A DNA stretch of 64,000 bases from Polaribacter sp. SA4-10 (GTDB taxonomy: Bacteria; Bacteroidota; Bacteroidia; Flavobacteriales; Flavobacteriaceae). The notes beneath the pieces were generated by a model. It was not told the origin of the DNA, did no database searches, and worked only from the letters and a program-made list of their open reading frames with translations. The first letter of the stretch is position 1, and each line of letters begins with the position of its first letter. The position numbers and the translations under genes were made by a program. The DNA is taken from contig NZ_CP019331.1 in assembly GCF_002163835.1 (NCBI RefSeq), positions 62,001 through 126,000 of the forward strand, given 5' to 3'. Below are positions 55,130 to 63,599 of this stretch, piece by piece.

Positions 55130-56224
55130 TTATTTAATCTTCTTGTTTAATTTTTTATAAGAATAAACAATAAGGTAACTTGTAAAAAAAGTAGATACTG
55201 TCAAAGTTAAAAACTTAATTATTGCCGGCATTTCAATGTCTTTCAAACCCAAGGCTATTATACCCATTATAATAAAATGAATTATGTATATACCATAGGA
55301 GTTACGATTAAGCTCATCCCATATTTTACTTTTACTGTTTAAGTAATGTTTAAAAATAATAATCATAGAATAAACCAGGTACGATAATGATAGTAAAAAG
55401 CTTGCTCTATTTATCAGTATATCTATTGATTTACTAAGTAGGGAATCACCTGGGATTGTTAAATTATATATTTCTACTCCGCTATATATAGTTATAGCTA
55501 TCCATCCTATAATATGGCAAATCATCTCAATTTTCTTATTTCTTATATCTGATTTAAATGTATTTAACTTAAAAGTTTGTGATCCTACTAAAAAAGCTAA
55601 AAAAAATATAAATATTCTCTTATTCTGAAAAGTTAATATTGCTGATGTTGTCCAAGTACTAAGATTAAAATAACGCACTACAAGCAAATATATCATACCT
55701 AGAATAAGAACAAAGAAAAGAAATTTGCTAAGTTCAATTTTTGAAGTGTCTATTTTAGAGAAAATAAGGTATATGATATTGAATAAGAATAAAACAGGCA
55801 AAAACCATAACCAAGATTGATTCCATATTGAATTCCAATGAAAATAAGTGGTCCAATCTTCCTGGGGCATGTTACGTGAATATAAATATATAATCTTGTA
55901 GAGAGGTATTAATGTCAGAACAGCTATTGACCAAGGAATGATTAACCGTTTAAATTTCAATGTTATAAATTTTTTATATGTCTTATTTTTTAGTGATAAT
56001 GGCACTAAAAATCCAGATACAAAGAAAAACGTATACATTACAAAAATATCTAATATAAAGAGCAATATGCCAAGATAATCATTGTTTAATGGATCAGAAA
56101 CTATCCAAAACGTAGAGTACATAGAAACTTTGTCATACGTAACACCAGCATGAAATACGACTACTAAAAAGACCATGAAAGACTTAAGGTTATTAAGCCA
56201 ATATATTTTATTATTATCAGTCAT
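55130..56224 (-). CDS. Acyltransferase-3 family membrane protein
   Basis: This 364-residue protein has about ten hydrophobic helices and the family start WLNNLKSFMVFLVVVFHAGV, with the catalytic-type His in VVFHAG (about 24). Charged FFFVSGFLVPLSLKNKTYKK and KFKRLIIPWS match the acyltransferase-3 (OafA/OpgC-like) pattern. It probably O-acylates a glycan or other envelope molecule. No sugar-synthesis genes are adjacent, so the acceptor is unknown. A carbonic-anhydrase derivative lies on each side. Confidence 0.82.
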   Translation of the reverse strand: MTDNNKIYWLNNLKSFMVFLVVVFHAGVTYDKVSMYSTFWIVSDPLNNDYLGILLFILDIFVMYTFFFVSGFLVPLSLKNKTYKKFITLKFKRLIIPWSIAVLTLIPLYKIIYLYSRNMPQEDWTTYFHWNSIWNQSWLWFLPVLFLFNIIYLIFSKIDTSKIELSKFLFFVLILGMIYLLVVRYFNLSTWTTSAILTFQNKRIFIFFLAFLVGSQTFKLNTFKSDIRNKKIEMICHIIGWIAITIYSGVEIYNLTIPGDSLLSKSIDILINRASFLLSLSYLVYSMIIIFKHYLNSKSKIWDELNRNSYGIYIIHFIIMGIIALGLKDIEMPAIIKFLTLTVSTFFTSYLIVYSYKKLNKKIK

Positions 56225-56269
56225 ATTTTATTTTTTAGTTCAGGCGCTTTTCAGCTTGTGGACAATAAC

Positions 56270-56700
56270 AGGATAAACAGAAGTTTTATGCTTTTTAACA
56301 ATTTGTTTTATGAAAGCAAAGATAATTGTTGGTAAATATAAATTTTGTGTTAAACCGCAATTATACATGTGGGTTTCCTCAAATATTCCTGTTTTTTTTT
56401 TTTTCATAGTAACTTATACTCGGGTTCCAAATGGAAATGTTTATACCTAAATAAATTAACTTCTTTTTTTAAAAAAATAATGGTCTAATGTACTTGTTTT
56501 AAGTATAAAAATATAGCGTATTAATATCTTTTTTTTTGCTTTTATGCACTCAGTGAATTTCTAATGGATATAGAATACCATTTATAGTGTGTGCTGAAGG
56601 TTCCTGAAAATGAATTTGAGTTAAATAATACGTAGCTCCATGCTATTGCATAGCATCTCCAACGTCAAAATTAAATTGAATGTCCGTTATTTTTTGCTAG
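56270..56700 (-). pseudogene. Carbonic anhydrase deletion derivative 2
   Basis: It carries the upstream-region copy (ACAATTTGTTTTATGAAAGC), the TTTAAGTATAAAAATATAGC block and then, after the shared deletion, TGCACTCAGTGAATTTCTAA and the zinc-site region. It occupies the 56225-56754 spacer. Confidence 0.6.
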
Positions 56701-56754
56701 CGGCTTTTTTTGATTGCTTTGAACGTGTACTACAATATAATTACACCTTAGTGT

Positions 56755-58782
56755 TTAAGTGTTTGTATATGCTCCTTGTATGTGTTTAATGGTATTGCTA
56801 TTAGCATCAGCCCAAACTAAAGTAAGCGCTGCTCCATTAGAACACATTGCAACAGGACTATTTGTATGAATAGCTACATCAGTCATTTTCTCTTCTTTTG
56901 TCCATCCAGCTTGGTCTAGTGTGCCATAGCCATTGGATAATTCATTAGCTGCAGCGTAAATACCTGTGAGCCCAAATTTTTCAGTGTAAGCATTCGATAG
57001 GTCTTTATACCCTCCGCGGTGCACCAGGTGCATTTCTCCAGACAACGTTGCCATCGCCATATGGCCCAAATTTTGATATTCATCGGCCAATGCTGCCATT
57101 TTCTTTGAAAAATGACCTACCGTGTAATCTGTTACTGACCACTGAGCCAAAGTAGTATTATTTTCTGGAGCAGGATTGCCATCGAAGTCAACGGCATCAA
57201 TAGCATTAAATGAGGCAGTATTAAAAGAGGTTATTCTCATTTTACGCGTGTTCCGTTCTTTGTAAACTAGTAACAAAGCAGCCCCTACTTGTCCTAATGT
57301 TATGTCTCCGTCTGTTAGCTGATTTACTGGGACAACTGTCCCTGAAAAACCATTAAAACCCCCTTCCATTGATTGCATAAATCCATCCGCAGCTACCCAA
57401 CATAGCATCCATTTATTTGTCGCAGTATCCACGTCTAAATACGTTGCTAAGGCAATACTTCCTAATGTGGTTTGTTGCAAAGAACGTGTTTCAGACCATT
57501 GTTTTTTTACCGTGTTGTAAGTGGTCTTCATTAATTCTCCATTTGGGCCAATATGTACCAATATTGTTTTGTTTTCAATGGTTGCTAGAGCAATTTTCCC
57601 TTGGGTGATAATGCCTAGTTTATTAGGGTTGTTCCAGCCTGAAGCGCTGAGGATACTACTAAATAATTGTCCACTAGCATTGGAAAATACCATATGTTCA
57701 CCTTCTGTTTCATTGGTAATGGCAAGCGCATTTCCCACAGAGAAACCGGTGTTTACTGGAGCATTCCAAGCAAAGGCTTCGTTCCATAAGAAACGAAACC
57801 AATTTGCACCGTGGTCATTCTTATTTAAAGAGCCTAATTGATAATTTTCTTCAACAGTCTTAATAAGGTTATAGTGATTATATGGAGTTGAAATAATAGT
57901 TCCAGGTTCAATCATATCTCCTAAAAGAACCGTGTATACTTGGTTTGGACCATCGTAACTGGTGTCATACCCTATAGCATCATAATCGGCCTCATCAAAT
58001 GTGACAACAATTAGCGTTCCCTTAGGTACATTAGATTGTGCCCAAGCTTTTTTCGGATCGCTTAATAACAAATCCACATCTAAATTAAGGCCAATATTAT
58101 TTAAACCTGTTTCTGAACCTCCTTGGATTTTTGTAGTTGCAATGTTTCCTAGAAAAACATGCTCTAACCAAGTAGATAATTGTGAAACCAGTTGTGTACG
58201 TGGGTTGGTATCGATATGCGTATTGTAAAGGTAATGGCCATCGTTCCAAATGTCTGGTGTAAACCAGCTATATTCAGGAAGAGAATCATTAGCAACATCT
58301 TTCCAGAAATCCACGTCACTTACGATTTTATTCCATCGCGCTTCCTTTTTTTGAACGTTATGAAACGAAGCAAATGCATTGTGTTTGCGATAATACCTTG
58401 ATAGATCTTTAGCACCAGCAGGAGGATTTTGAGTAATGGGTTGATCTTGGGCTGGATACTTCGGGCTTTGCCAAGCGGGATTCCATGGTTCGTTTGGGTA
58501 AGCTTCCATATACGCTTTCCAGCTCACGTTTTTTTCTTCTAATAAATCTACTAAAGTTTCTTGCAAGAGCGGTGAGGAGGGTGGTGTGTCATTGGTAACA
58601 CCACATACTTCACCAGCCAAAGAAGCTAAATAATTTGTTTGAGAAGGATGAAATGCACCAAAGTAATTGGTCATATCTGCTCCAGCAGAAGCTAGCTTTT
58701 TTAAGAAAGGATTTGAAATCACGTAGTTTCTGTACTGATTCTCAAACATTATGGTAATAATGCGATTAAATGGTTTTTTCAT
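56755..58782 (-). CDS. Phosphoesterase-family protein (acid phosphatase / phospholipase C-like)
   Basis: This 675-residue protein has an N-terminal phosphoesterase (PF04185-type) domain of about 330 residues: ITIMFENQYRNYV, GAFHPSQTNYLASLAGEV with the likely nucleophile Thr/Ser region, WFTPDIWNDGH, VTFDEADYDAIG and NDHGANWFRF. The second half (about 370-670) is a repeated beta domain, probably a propeller (TTLGSIALATYLDVD, GHMAMATLSGEMHLV). No signal peptide is visible. It should hydrolyse phosphate esters. The ATG at 58782 gives MKKPFNRIITIMFENQ; ten extra upstream codons lie in a repeat. Confidence 0.78.
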   Translation of the reverse strand: MKKPFNRIITIMFENQYRNYVISNPFLKKLASAGADMTNYFGAFHPSQTNYLASLAGEVCGVTNDTPPSSPLLQETLVDLLEEKNVSWKAYMEAYPNEPWNPAWQSPKYPAQDQPITQNPPAGAKDLSRYYRKHNAFASFHNVQKKEARWNKIVSDVDFWKDVANDSLPEYSWFTPDIWNDGHYLYNTHIDTNPRTQLVSQLSTWLEHVFLGNIATTKIQGGSETGLNNIGLNLDVDLLLSDPKKAWAQSNVPKGTLIVVTFDEADYDAIGYDTSYDGPNQVYTVLLGDMIEPGTIISTPYNHYNLIKTVEENYQLGSLNKNDHGANWFRFLWNEAFAWNAPVNTGFSVGNALAITNETEGEHMVFSNASGQLFSSILSASGWNNPNKLGIITQGKIALATIENKTILVHIGPNGELMKTTYNTVKKQWSETRSLQQTTLGSIALATYLDVDTATNKWMLCWVAADGFMQSMEGGFNGFSGTVVPVNQLTDGDITLGQVGAALLLVYKERNTRKMRITSFNTASFNAIDAVDFDGNPAPENNTTLAQWSVTDYTVGHFSKKMAALADEYQNLGHMAMATLSGEMHLVHRGGYKDLSNAYTEKFGLTGIYAAANELSNGYGTLDQAGWTKEEKMTDVAIHTNSPVAMCSNGAALTLVWADANSNTIKHIQGAYTNT

Positions 58783-58789
58783 AAAATAA

Positions 58790-58905
58790 TAAGTTAGCGG
58801 GTTTTTACGCACTAATTTTTCGGTTAAACACAGACCTTTTTTATATTTACTAACTTTCGTTTTTGCGATTAAACGACTATTATTTTTGCCTGGTTTTATA
58901 TTTTT
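58790..58905. repeat. Partial attC-like site (core type of 29070)
   Basis: GCACTAATTTTTCGGTTAAA, ACACAGACC and ACTTTCGTTTTTGCGATTAA closely match 29120-29170, but the AAC and GTT ends are missing. Confidence 0.5.
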
Positions 58906-58922
58906 TTAGGCATAATATGATT

Positions 58923-59504
58923 TTATTTTATATCATCATAGAACTTCACCATACTTACTTGCATATAAGGTAATAACCAAAGGAAACCAATACCTAATGT
59001 GAGGATGCAAAGTAAAGACCATCCAATAAACCTTAGTCCTAAACAGAAATACTTCCATTTATATCCGTCCATCATTTTTTTGCTTTTATCGATTGCTTCC
59101 ATTGCCCCAATTGAATTATCATCAGCAAGAATATAAAAAGTCATAGAATAAGATAATGCAGCAATAATACCAGGGATTATTAACAAAAGAGTCCATAATA
59201 ATATAAATAAAAGCATCAGTAAGTAAGCTCCTAAAGAAGTGCCAAAATTATTAAACCCTTGAAATATTTGCTCTAATCTTGCGTCTTGATTCCTTGAAAT
59301 ATTTATTGAAAATATAGCAATTCCAACCGCCATAGGACCTGAGATAATTAATGACAGTAAACCTGCAAGTGGGAAAAATTCAGTCGTTGCCTGAATAGCA
59401 CCAATTACTAACATATATACAACGAATGTTCCAATTGCAAGACCCCATTTCTCCTTTAAAGATTCACGTGCCATTTGCATTAATACTAGATTCTCTGTTT
59501 TCAT
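58923..59504 (-). CDS. DUF975-like membrane protein
   Basis: This 193-residue protein has about five hydrophobic segments. It has the DUF975-type beginning (ARESLKEKWGLAIGTFVVY, about 13-31), the paired NFGTSLGAYLLMLLFILLW and IIPGIIAALSYSMTFYILAD helices, and the SIGAMEAIDKSKKMMDGYKW motif (about 131-150). Function is unknown. Six TTA units lie 10 bases before the start. Confidence 0.72.
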   Translation of the reverse strand: MKTENLVLMQMARESLKEKWGLAIGTFVVYMLVIGAIQATTEFFPLAGLLSLIISGPMAVGIAIFSINISRNQDARLEQIFQGFNNFGTSLGAYLLMLLFILLWTLLLIIPGIIAALSYSMTFYILADDNSIGAMEAIDKSKKMMDGYKWKYFCLGLRFIGWSLLCILTLGIGFLWLLPYMQVSMVKFYDDIK

Positions 59505-59513
59505 ACTATATTG

Positions 59514-59531
59514 TTATTATTATTATTATTA
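59514..59531. repeat. Six tandem TTA units before the DUF975-like gene
   Basis: An exact trinucleotide repeat starts ten bases upstream of the start codon at 59504. Confidence 0.6.
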
Positions 59532-59689
59532 TTCCTACTCTTATGGTTTTTCAGATACACCTTTTTTTTTGTCACATTGAGTGGTTAGCCCTTGGGCTTT
59601 CTCAGACCTATTTTTTGTTTTTAACTTGCCCCCAATGTGTTTATATGCTTATGTCAATATATTTTACCTATTTGGTAGGATATATTGAT

Positions 59690-60262
59690 GTTTTATTCTT
59701 TACAACAATTTGTTTTATGAAAGCAAAGATAATTGTTGATAAATATAAATTTTGCGGGTTATCGCAGTTAGATATAAGGTTTACCGCAAATATTCCTTTT
59801 TTTTTTCACAGTAAAGTATGTTCGCGTTCCAAATGGAACTATTTATACCTAAATAAAGTAGCTTTTTTCTTTAAAAAGGTAATGTACTAATTTACTCGTT
59901 TTAAGTATTAAAATATACCGTATTTATACCCTTTTTTTGCTTTTATGCACTCAATGAATTTCTAATGGATATAGAACACCATATATGGTTTGTGCTGAAG
60001 GTTCCTGAAAATGAATTTGAGATAAATAATATGTAGTTTCATGCTATTGCATAGCATCTCTAACTTCAAAATTAAATGAATTAGAATGTCCGTTATTTAT
60101 TGCCAGACTTATTTTGTTGTAGAAGAATATAAAATGGCTAACGAATTTTCTTTATGCGGTGTAGGTTTTGTATGTATAGCTGCACTCTTAATTGGCGCTT
60201 GTTTTTTACCATTACAAGCTGTTTCTCAGTCATTAATTCAGTTGGGGTTCTGGGCAATTACT
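59690..60262 (-). pseudogene. Carbonic anhydrase deletion derivative 3
   Basis: The longest derivative. It has the upstream copy (ACAATTTGTTTTATGAAAGC at about 59702), TTTAAGTATTAAAATATACC, then TGCACTCAATGAATTTCTAA through the zinc-site region to TTACCATTACAAGC. It has the same internal deletion as derivatives 1 and 2. No other gene is seen between 59532 and 60330. Confidence 0.6.
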
Positions 60263-60330
60263 GCCAACTAGTTTTAAATCTACTATTGTACTAAATTTTT
60301 TGCCATTCCTGCCAAAGTAGTGATGATGTC

Positions 60331-60447
60331 ATGCGGTATTGTTTATTGCGCGTGTAAGCACTTAATTTATTAAATAAAAACCAACAAGAGAATCCGCGAA
60401 GATTTTCTTAAGTAGGGCAGCACAACCATAAATTATTTACGGTGTTG
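60331..60447. repeat. attC-like site, left end eroded
   Basis: The core stem GAGAATCC / AGATTTTC with GCGA and the right end TTTAC-GGT-GTTG are clear; the left AAC has become ATGCGG. Confidence 0.55.
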
Positions 60448-60535
60448 TACTTTGTTCATATTAGAGTCAGATTAATGTCACATTGCCGTCATAATGGTGT
60501 CTTATCAATTGCAAACTAAAGAAAGGTTATATACC

Positions 60536-60543
60536 TATCTTTG
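60536..60543 (+). promoter_or_regulatory. TAnnTTTG box of XRE gene
   Basis: TATCTTTG lies 32 bases before the ATG, inside the cassette, so this cassette carries its own promoter. Confidence 0.55.
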
Positions 60544-60575
60544 TACAATAAATACTACTGAAAACCTTTAAAATA

Positions 60576-61034
60576 ATGAACCCTAAAACAATTAATTTAA
60601 GAGATATTAAAAAAATGAGATTGGAAAGACATTGGTCACAAGATCAATTGTCAGAAATGAGTGGATTAAGTATAAGAACTATTCAGCGAATTGAAAATGG
60701 AGAGAATGCAGGTTTAGAATCATTGAAATCTTTAGCAGCGGTTTTTGAAATCAATATTACTGATTCAGATAAGACTCAGGAAATAGAGCAGATTAGAAAA
60801 GAAGAAGAATATGTTCAAAATGTTAAGGGCTTTTATAAACTTCTTGTAATTGCAGTTTTAAGTTTGGTAGCTCCCTTTATTATTGCAATTAATGATGCAT
60901 CCAATTGGATCATTTTTTTATGGATACTGCTTTCTTGGGGAGTAATATTGGGCATCTACTCTCTTAATGTTTTTGATTTTTTTGGAGAAGAATGGAAAAG
61001 AAAAATGATTTATAAGAAATTTAAAAATAAGTAA
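60576..61034 (+). CDS. XRE-family regulator fused to two-helix membrane domain (cassette)
   Basis: This 152-residue protein has an N-terminal HTH_3 domain (about 10-62: IKKMRLERHWSQDQLSEMSG, LSIRTIQRIENGEN). A linker follows, then a C-terminal 2TM domain (about 85-150) with two hydrophobic helices and the ending FFGEEWKRKMIYKKFKNK. This fusion is common in Bacteroidota and suggests a membrane-tethered transcription factor. The cassette ends are GTTGTACTTT and, on the far side, GAGTTACAAC. The stop is 18 bases from the next site. Confidence 0.85.
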   Translation: MNPKTINLRDIKKMRLERHWSQDQLSEMSGLSIRTIQRIENGENAGLESLKSLAAVFEINITDSDKTQEIEQIRKEEEYVQNVKGFYKLLVIAVLSLVAPFIIAINDASNWIIFLWILLSWGVILGIYSLNVFDFFGEEWKRKMIYKKFKNK

Positions 61035-61051
61035 GAATTTTTAATGAGTTA

Positions 61052-61176
61052 CAACGTTCTTGTATCTGAAAAGTAGCCAGTTTTACTTACTAGTTTTTCG
61101 GTTTTACATTGACCTTTAATTTATCTATTTTCTATTGGTTAAGCAACTAAATCTCTATTTTTCATATACGTTGTTA
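61052..61176. repeat. attC-like site (125 bp)
   Basis: CAAC-GTTCTT-GTAT pairs with ATAC-GTT-GTTA; its core begins TGAAAAGTAGCCAG, like the 53682 type. Confidence 0.6.
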
Positions 61177-62057
61177 GATAAAATATTTTTTTCATATTTG
61201 TTGTGAATTATTATTATTGCCAATCCAAAAAGAACAGCTGATACAATTAAAATTGTACTTATGATTCCGTTTACGCCGAATGACATACGGATTAAAATCG
61301 TTGAAACGACAAATCCAGAATTTCTTATTATTTTATGAAATTTATCGGTGTAAAAGAAGGAAATTAATAGTAGAACAACATCTACTAAAATCAGAACGGT
61401 AAAAAATTCGTCAAAGAATAGATTGTTAATTATTTCAAAACTAGGGTAAACATTTGAAGCAAAAGAAACACCTGATGTCCAATTAAAAAGTGTAATTAAA
61501 GCCATTATAAAAAATATTGGAACTAAAACAACGGCAATTATTTTTTTTCTATTAATGAATCTTACAATTTTTGGTTTATTAGGGTTTTGTTGCTGTGATT
61601 TGAGCATTCCTTGTTTTTGAAACTGAAAAATTAGATAGAAAAGAATGATTGATGCCAAAATATCATACGTAAATTGTAAATCACCTTTAATTTCAAACCA
61701 ATCAGACGACAGTTCAATTGTAGATAAATCCTTAAACAACTTTCTAATAATAATAAGTGTTATTATTTCATATTGTTTGGTTATGTAGGTGGTAAAAGAT
61801 TTTGGTAAATAATATATTAGCAAGTAAACTTCATAGATAAGTATAAAAGAGAATGGGGTGTATATTGCAGATACCGGATCATTAAATAATTCTGATTCTG
61901 GAAGAATATTAATGATGCTGAATTTTGATAAGTAAATTAAAATTAAGTGGACAAAAAATCCAAATAACGCAACGTAGAGTATTGTTTTTTCAATCCGTCT
62001 TTTGGCGAACTCAGATAGAAAAATTTGATAAATTTTATTTAATAAATTCATATACAT
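61155..62057 (-). CDS. Hypothetical multi-pass membrane protein (cassette)
   Basis: This 300-residue protein has about eight hydrophobic helices, with a basic stretch in the middle (NPNKPKIVRFINRKK, about 160-175). I do not recognise a family. Its last six codons and stop lie within the attC-like site, so its 3' end overlaps the recombination boundary. The cassette ends are GTTAGATAAAATA (61173) and TATTTTCCTAAC (to 62080), and the leader is 23 bases. Confidence 0.55.
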   Translation of the reverse strand: MYMNLLNKIYQIFLSEFAKRRIEKTILYVALFGFFVHLILIYLSKFSIINILPESELFNDPVSAIYTPFSFILIYEVYLLIYYLPKSFTTYITKQYEIITLIIIRKLFKDLSTIELSSDWFEIKGDLQFTYDILASIILFYLIFQFQKQGMLKSQQQNPNKPKIVRFINRKKIIAVVLVPIFFIMALITLFNWTSGVSFASNVYPSFEIINNLFFDEFFTVLILVDVVLLLISFFYTDKFHKIIRNSGFVVSTILIRMSFGVNGIISTILIVSAVLFGLAIIIIHNKYEKNILSNNVYEK

Positions 62058-62076
62058 TCATTCTAATATATTTTCC

Positions 62077-62206
62077 TAACATCCTTATGTGTAAGAAAAA
62101 TGGATGGGCTTAAGCACTAAAGTTAGTAAATAAAACACAAACTAGGAAGGTTCACGAGAATTTAAAGAAGTGGGCGAGAACTAGCAATTACTTATAGCCA
62201 TTGTTG
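62077..62206. repeat. attC-like site (130 bp)
   Basis: TAAC-ATCCTTAT-GTGTAAG at the left and CTTATAG-CCATT-GTTG at the right; the core keeps AAGCACTAAAGTTAGTAAAT but the GTCC stem has decayed. Confidence 0.6.
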
Positions 62207-62219
62207 TAAACAGTTTTAT

Positions 62220-62495
62220 TCCAAAATGTGTTTTGAAATATCTTCTGGTCAAACAACAAATTTTCCATATGGACTACTTTTTTTAATTCCGCAAATTTTT
62301 TTCTTCTACTTGAAGCAAACTCTCTCGGTAAATAATTCTGATATTTTTTTTTGGAACATGTAAATGCTCTAAATTACCTTTTACTCTTTTATGAAATTTA
62401 AAATAGGGCCTTATTAAAATCAGTTGGCCTTCTGTGTTCTTTTTTAATTGTTCTAAATGATATGAAACACCTGTAGTGTCTAAAAATTTTGCCAT
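62220..62495 (-). pseudogene. Phospholipase D-like protein, N-terminal fragment (cassette)
   Basis: Seventy residues (MAKFLDTTGVSYHLEQLKKN and GQLILIRPYFKFHKRVKGNL) match the start of a PLD-like nuclease family. A frameshift near 62283 is followed by AELKKVVHMENLLFDQ in another frame. The HKD catalytic motif is absent. It is a truncated, dead cassette bounded by GTTGTAAAC and its near-complement GTTGTAAAT on the far side. Confidence 0.6.
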
Positions 62496-62530
62496 TTTTT
62501 ATTGGTTTCTTGGTTTTCCTAAATTATTTA

Positions 62531-62657
62531 CAACAACGGTTTATGCAGAACTAGTTGTATGAAAGTACACGCTTCTTTTTCCGCAATACTATATGGTGTA
62601 AAGCAGGGAAGGACTTTTGCCTTAGCCACAGCAAGTAATTAGTTATACACGCTATTG
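62531..62657. repeat. attC-like site (127 bp)
   Basis: Left CAACAACGGTTTATG, right TTATACACGCTATTG. The pairing is weaker than in other sites. Confidence 0.5.
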
Positions 62658-62788
62658 TGGTTTCGTTATTTCTTGTCTAGTGTATTGAAGTATTGTTAAA
62701 ATTGTTTAATAAAAAGTTAAATAAGTTAAACATAATTAAATATTCGCTATCTTTACGAAGTATTAAAACTTAAAAAAAACAATAAATT

Positions 62789-63301
62789 ATGAAAAAATTA
62801 GTTCTTTTATTAACAATTACAATGTCTTTAGCCTTATCTAAAAATGCTACTGCACAAGAAACAATAGTAGATGTGGCGGTTGGAAACGAAGATTTTTCAA
62901 CATTAGTAACTGCTTTAAAAGCAGCAGATTTAGTTGGTGCTTTGCAAGGAGATGGACCATTTACGGTTTTTGCTCCAACCAACGATGCTTTCGCAAAAAT
63001 TGATTCGAAGGCATTAAGTTCTCTATTAGAAGCAAAAAATCAAAAAGCATTAGCTAATATCTTAACATATCATGTAATATCTGGTAAGATAACTGCAACT
63101 GATGTTGTAGATGCTTTAAAGAAAGGTAATGGAACGGTAGAATTAAAAGCGTTAAATGGTCAAGTGTTGACTGTAATTCAAAAAGATGAAAAAATTTGGT
63201 TGAAAGACGTAAATGGAAATTATAGTGAAATTGTTGCAACAGATGTGATGGGTAGTAATGGTGTAATTCATGTAATAAACACTGTAGCGATGCCTAAGTA
63301 A
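62789..63301 (+). CDS. Exported fasciclin-domain protein (cassette)
   Basis: This 170-residue protein has a signal peptide (MKKLVLLLTITMSLALSKNA, cleavage near TAQ). One full FAS1 domain follows (about 40-168): DFSTLVTALKAADLVGALQG, GPFTVFAPTNDAFAKI, LTYHVISGKI, and the end GSNGVIHVINTVAMPK. FAS1 domains act in adhesion. It lies on the plus strand, opposite to most cassette genes, with its own leader and terminator, and is flanked by TTGTGGTTTC and GAAGCACAAC, similar ends. Confidence 0.93.
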   Translation: MKKLVLLLTITMSLALSKNATAQETIVDVAVGNEDFSTLVTALKAADLVGALQGDGPFTVFAPTNDAFAKIDSKALSSLLEAKNQKALANILTYHVISGKITATDVVDALKKGNGTVELKALNGQVLTVIQKDEKIWLKDVNGNYSEIVATDVMGSNGVIHVINTVAMPK

Positions 63302-63327
63302 GTGCAAATTATTTGTTATAAAAAATG

Positions 63328-63356
63328 AAAGCCTCGATAATTCGAGGCTTTTTATT
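63328..63356 (+). terminator. Terminator after fasciclin gene
   Basis: AAAGCCTCGA-TAAT-TCGAGGCTTT followed by T residues. Confidence 0.85.
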
Positions 63357-63448
63357 GCTCTATTTTTTTCTAGAATTCCTATTTCTTTTCATCAATGAAT
63401 TTTACTAAAGAATCTTATCATTAGGCAGCGGTTAGTCTTAATGAAGCA

Positions 63449-63574
63449 CAACGGTATTGTATAAGATTTGTGTGGCTTAAAATAAGTAGGGTTTTCAGTT
63501 TAGCATAAATGTTAATTGATTGTTTTGGCTTTACAATTTATATTTAAAGTTAGTGTAAATTTTATATGGTGTTG
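63449..63574. repeat. attC-like site (126 bp)
   Basis: CAAC-GGTATT-GTATAA pairs with TTATAT-GGT-GTTG (one mismatch). The core is AT-rich and unlike the GTCC-stem type. Confidence 0.6.
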
Positions 63575-63599
63575 TACTTTCGTTATTTTTCTTTTAATT

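Noticed and set aside
60086..60271. A plus-strand coding region of 61 codons
   Set aside because: It is antisense to the carbonic anhydrase remnant and repeats the same antisense frame seen opposite the intact gene at 33283-33504.
22239..63574. Explaining the sites as RAYT-associated REP elements
   Set aside because: No RAYT transposase is visible, the fixed GTAG-plus-hairpin head is not consistent, and the match of flanks across genes is not a REP property.
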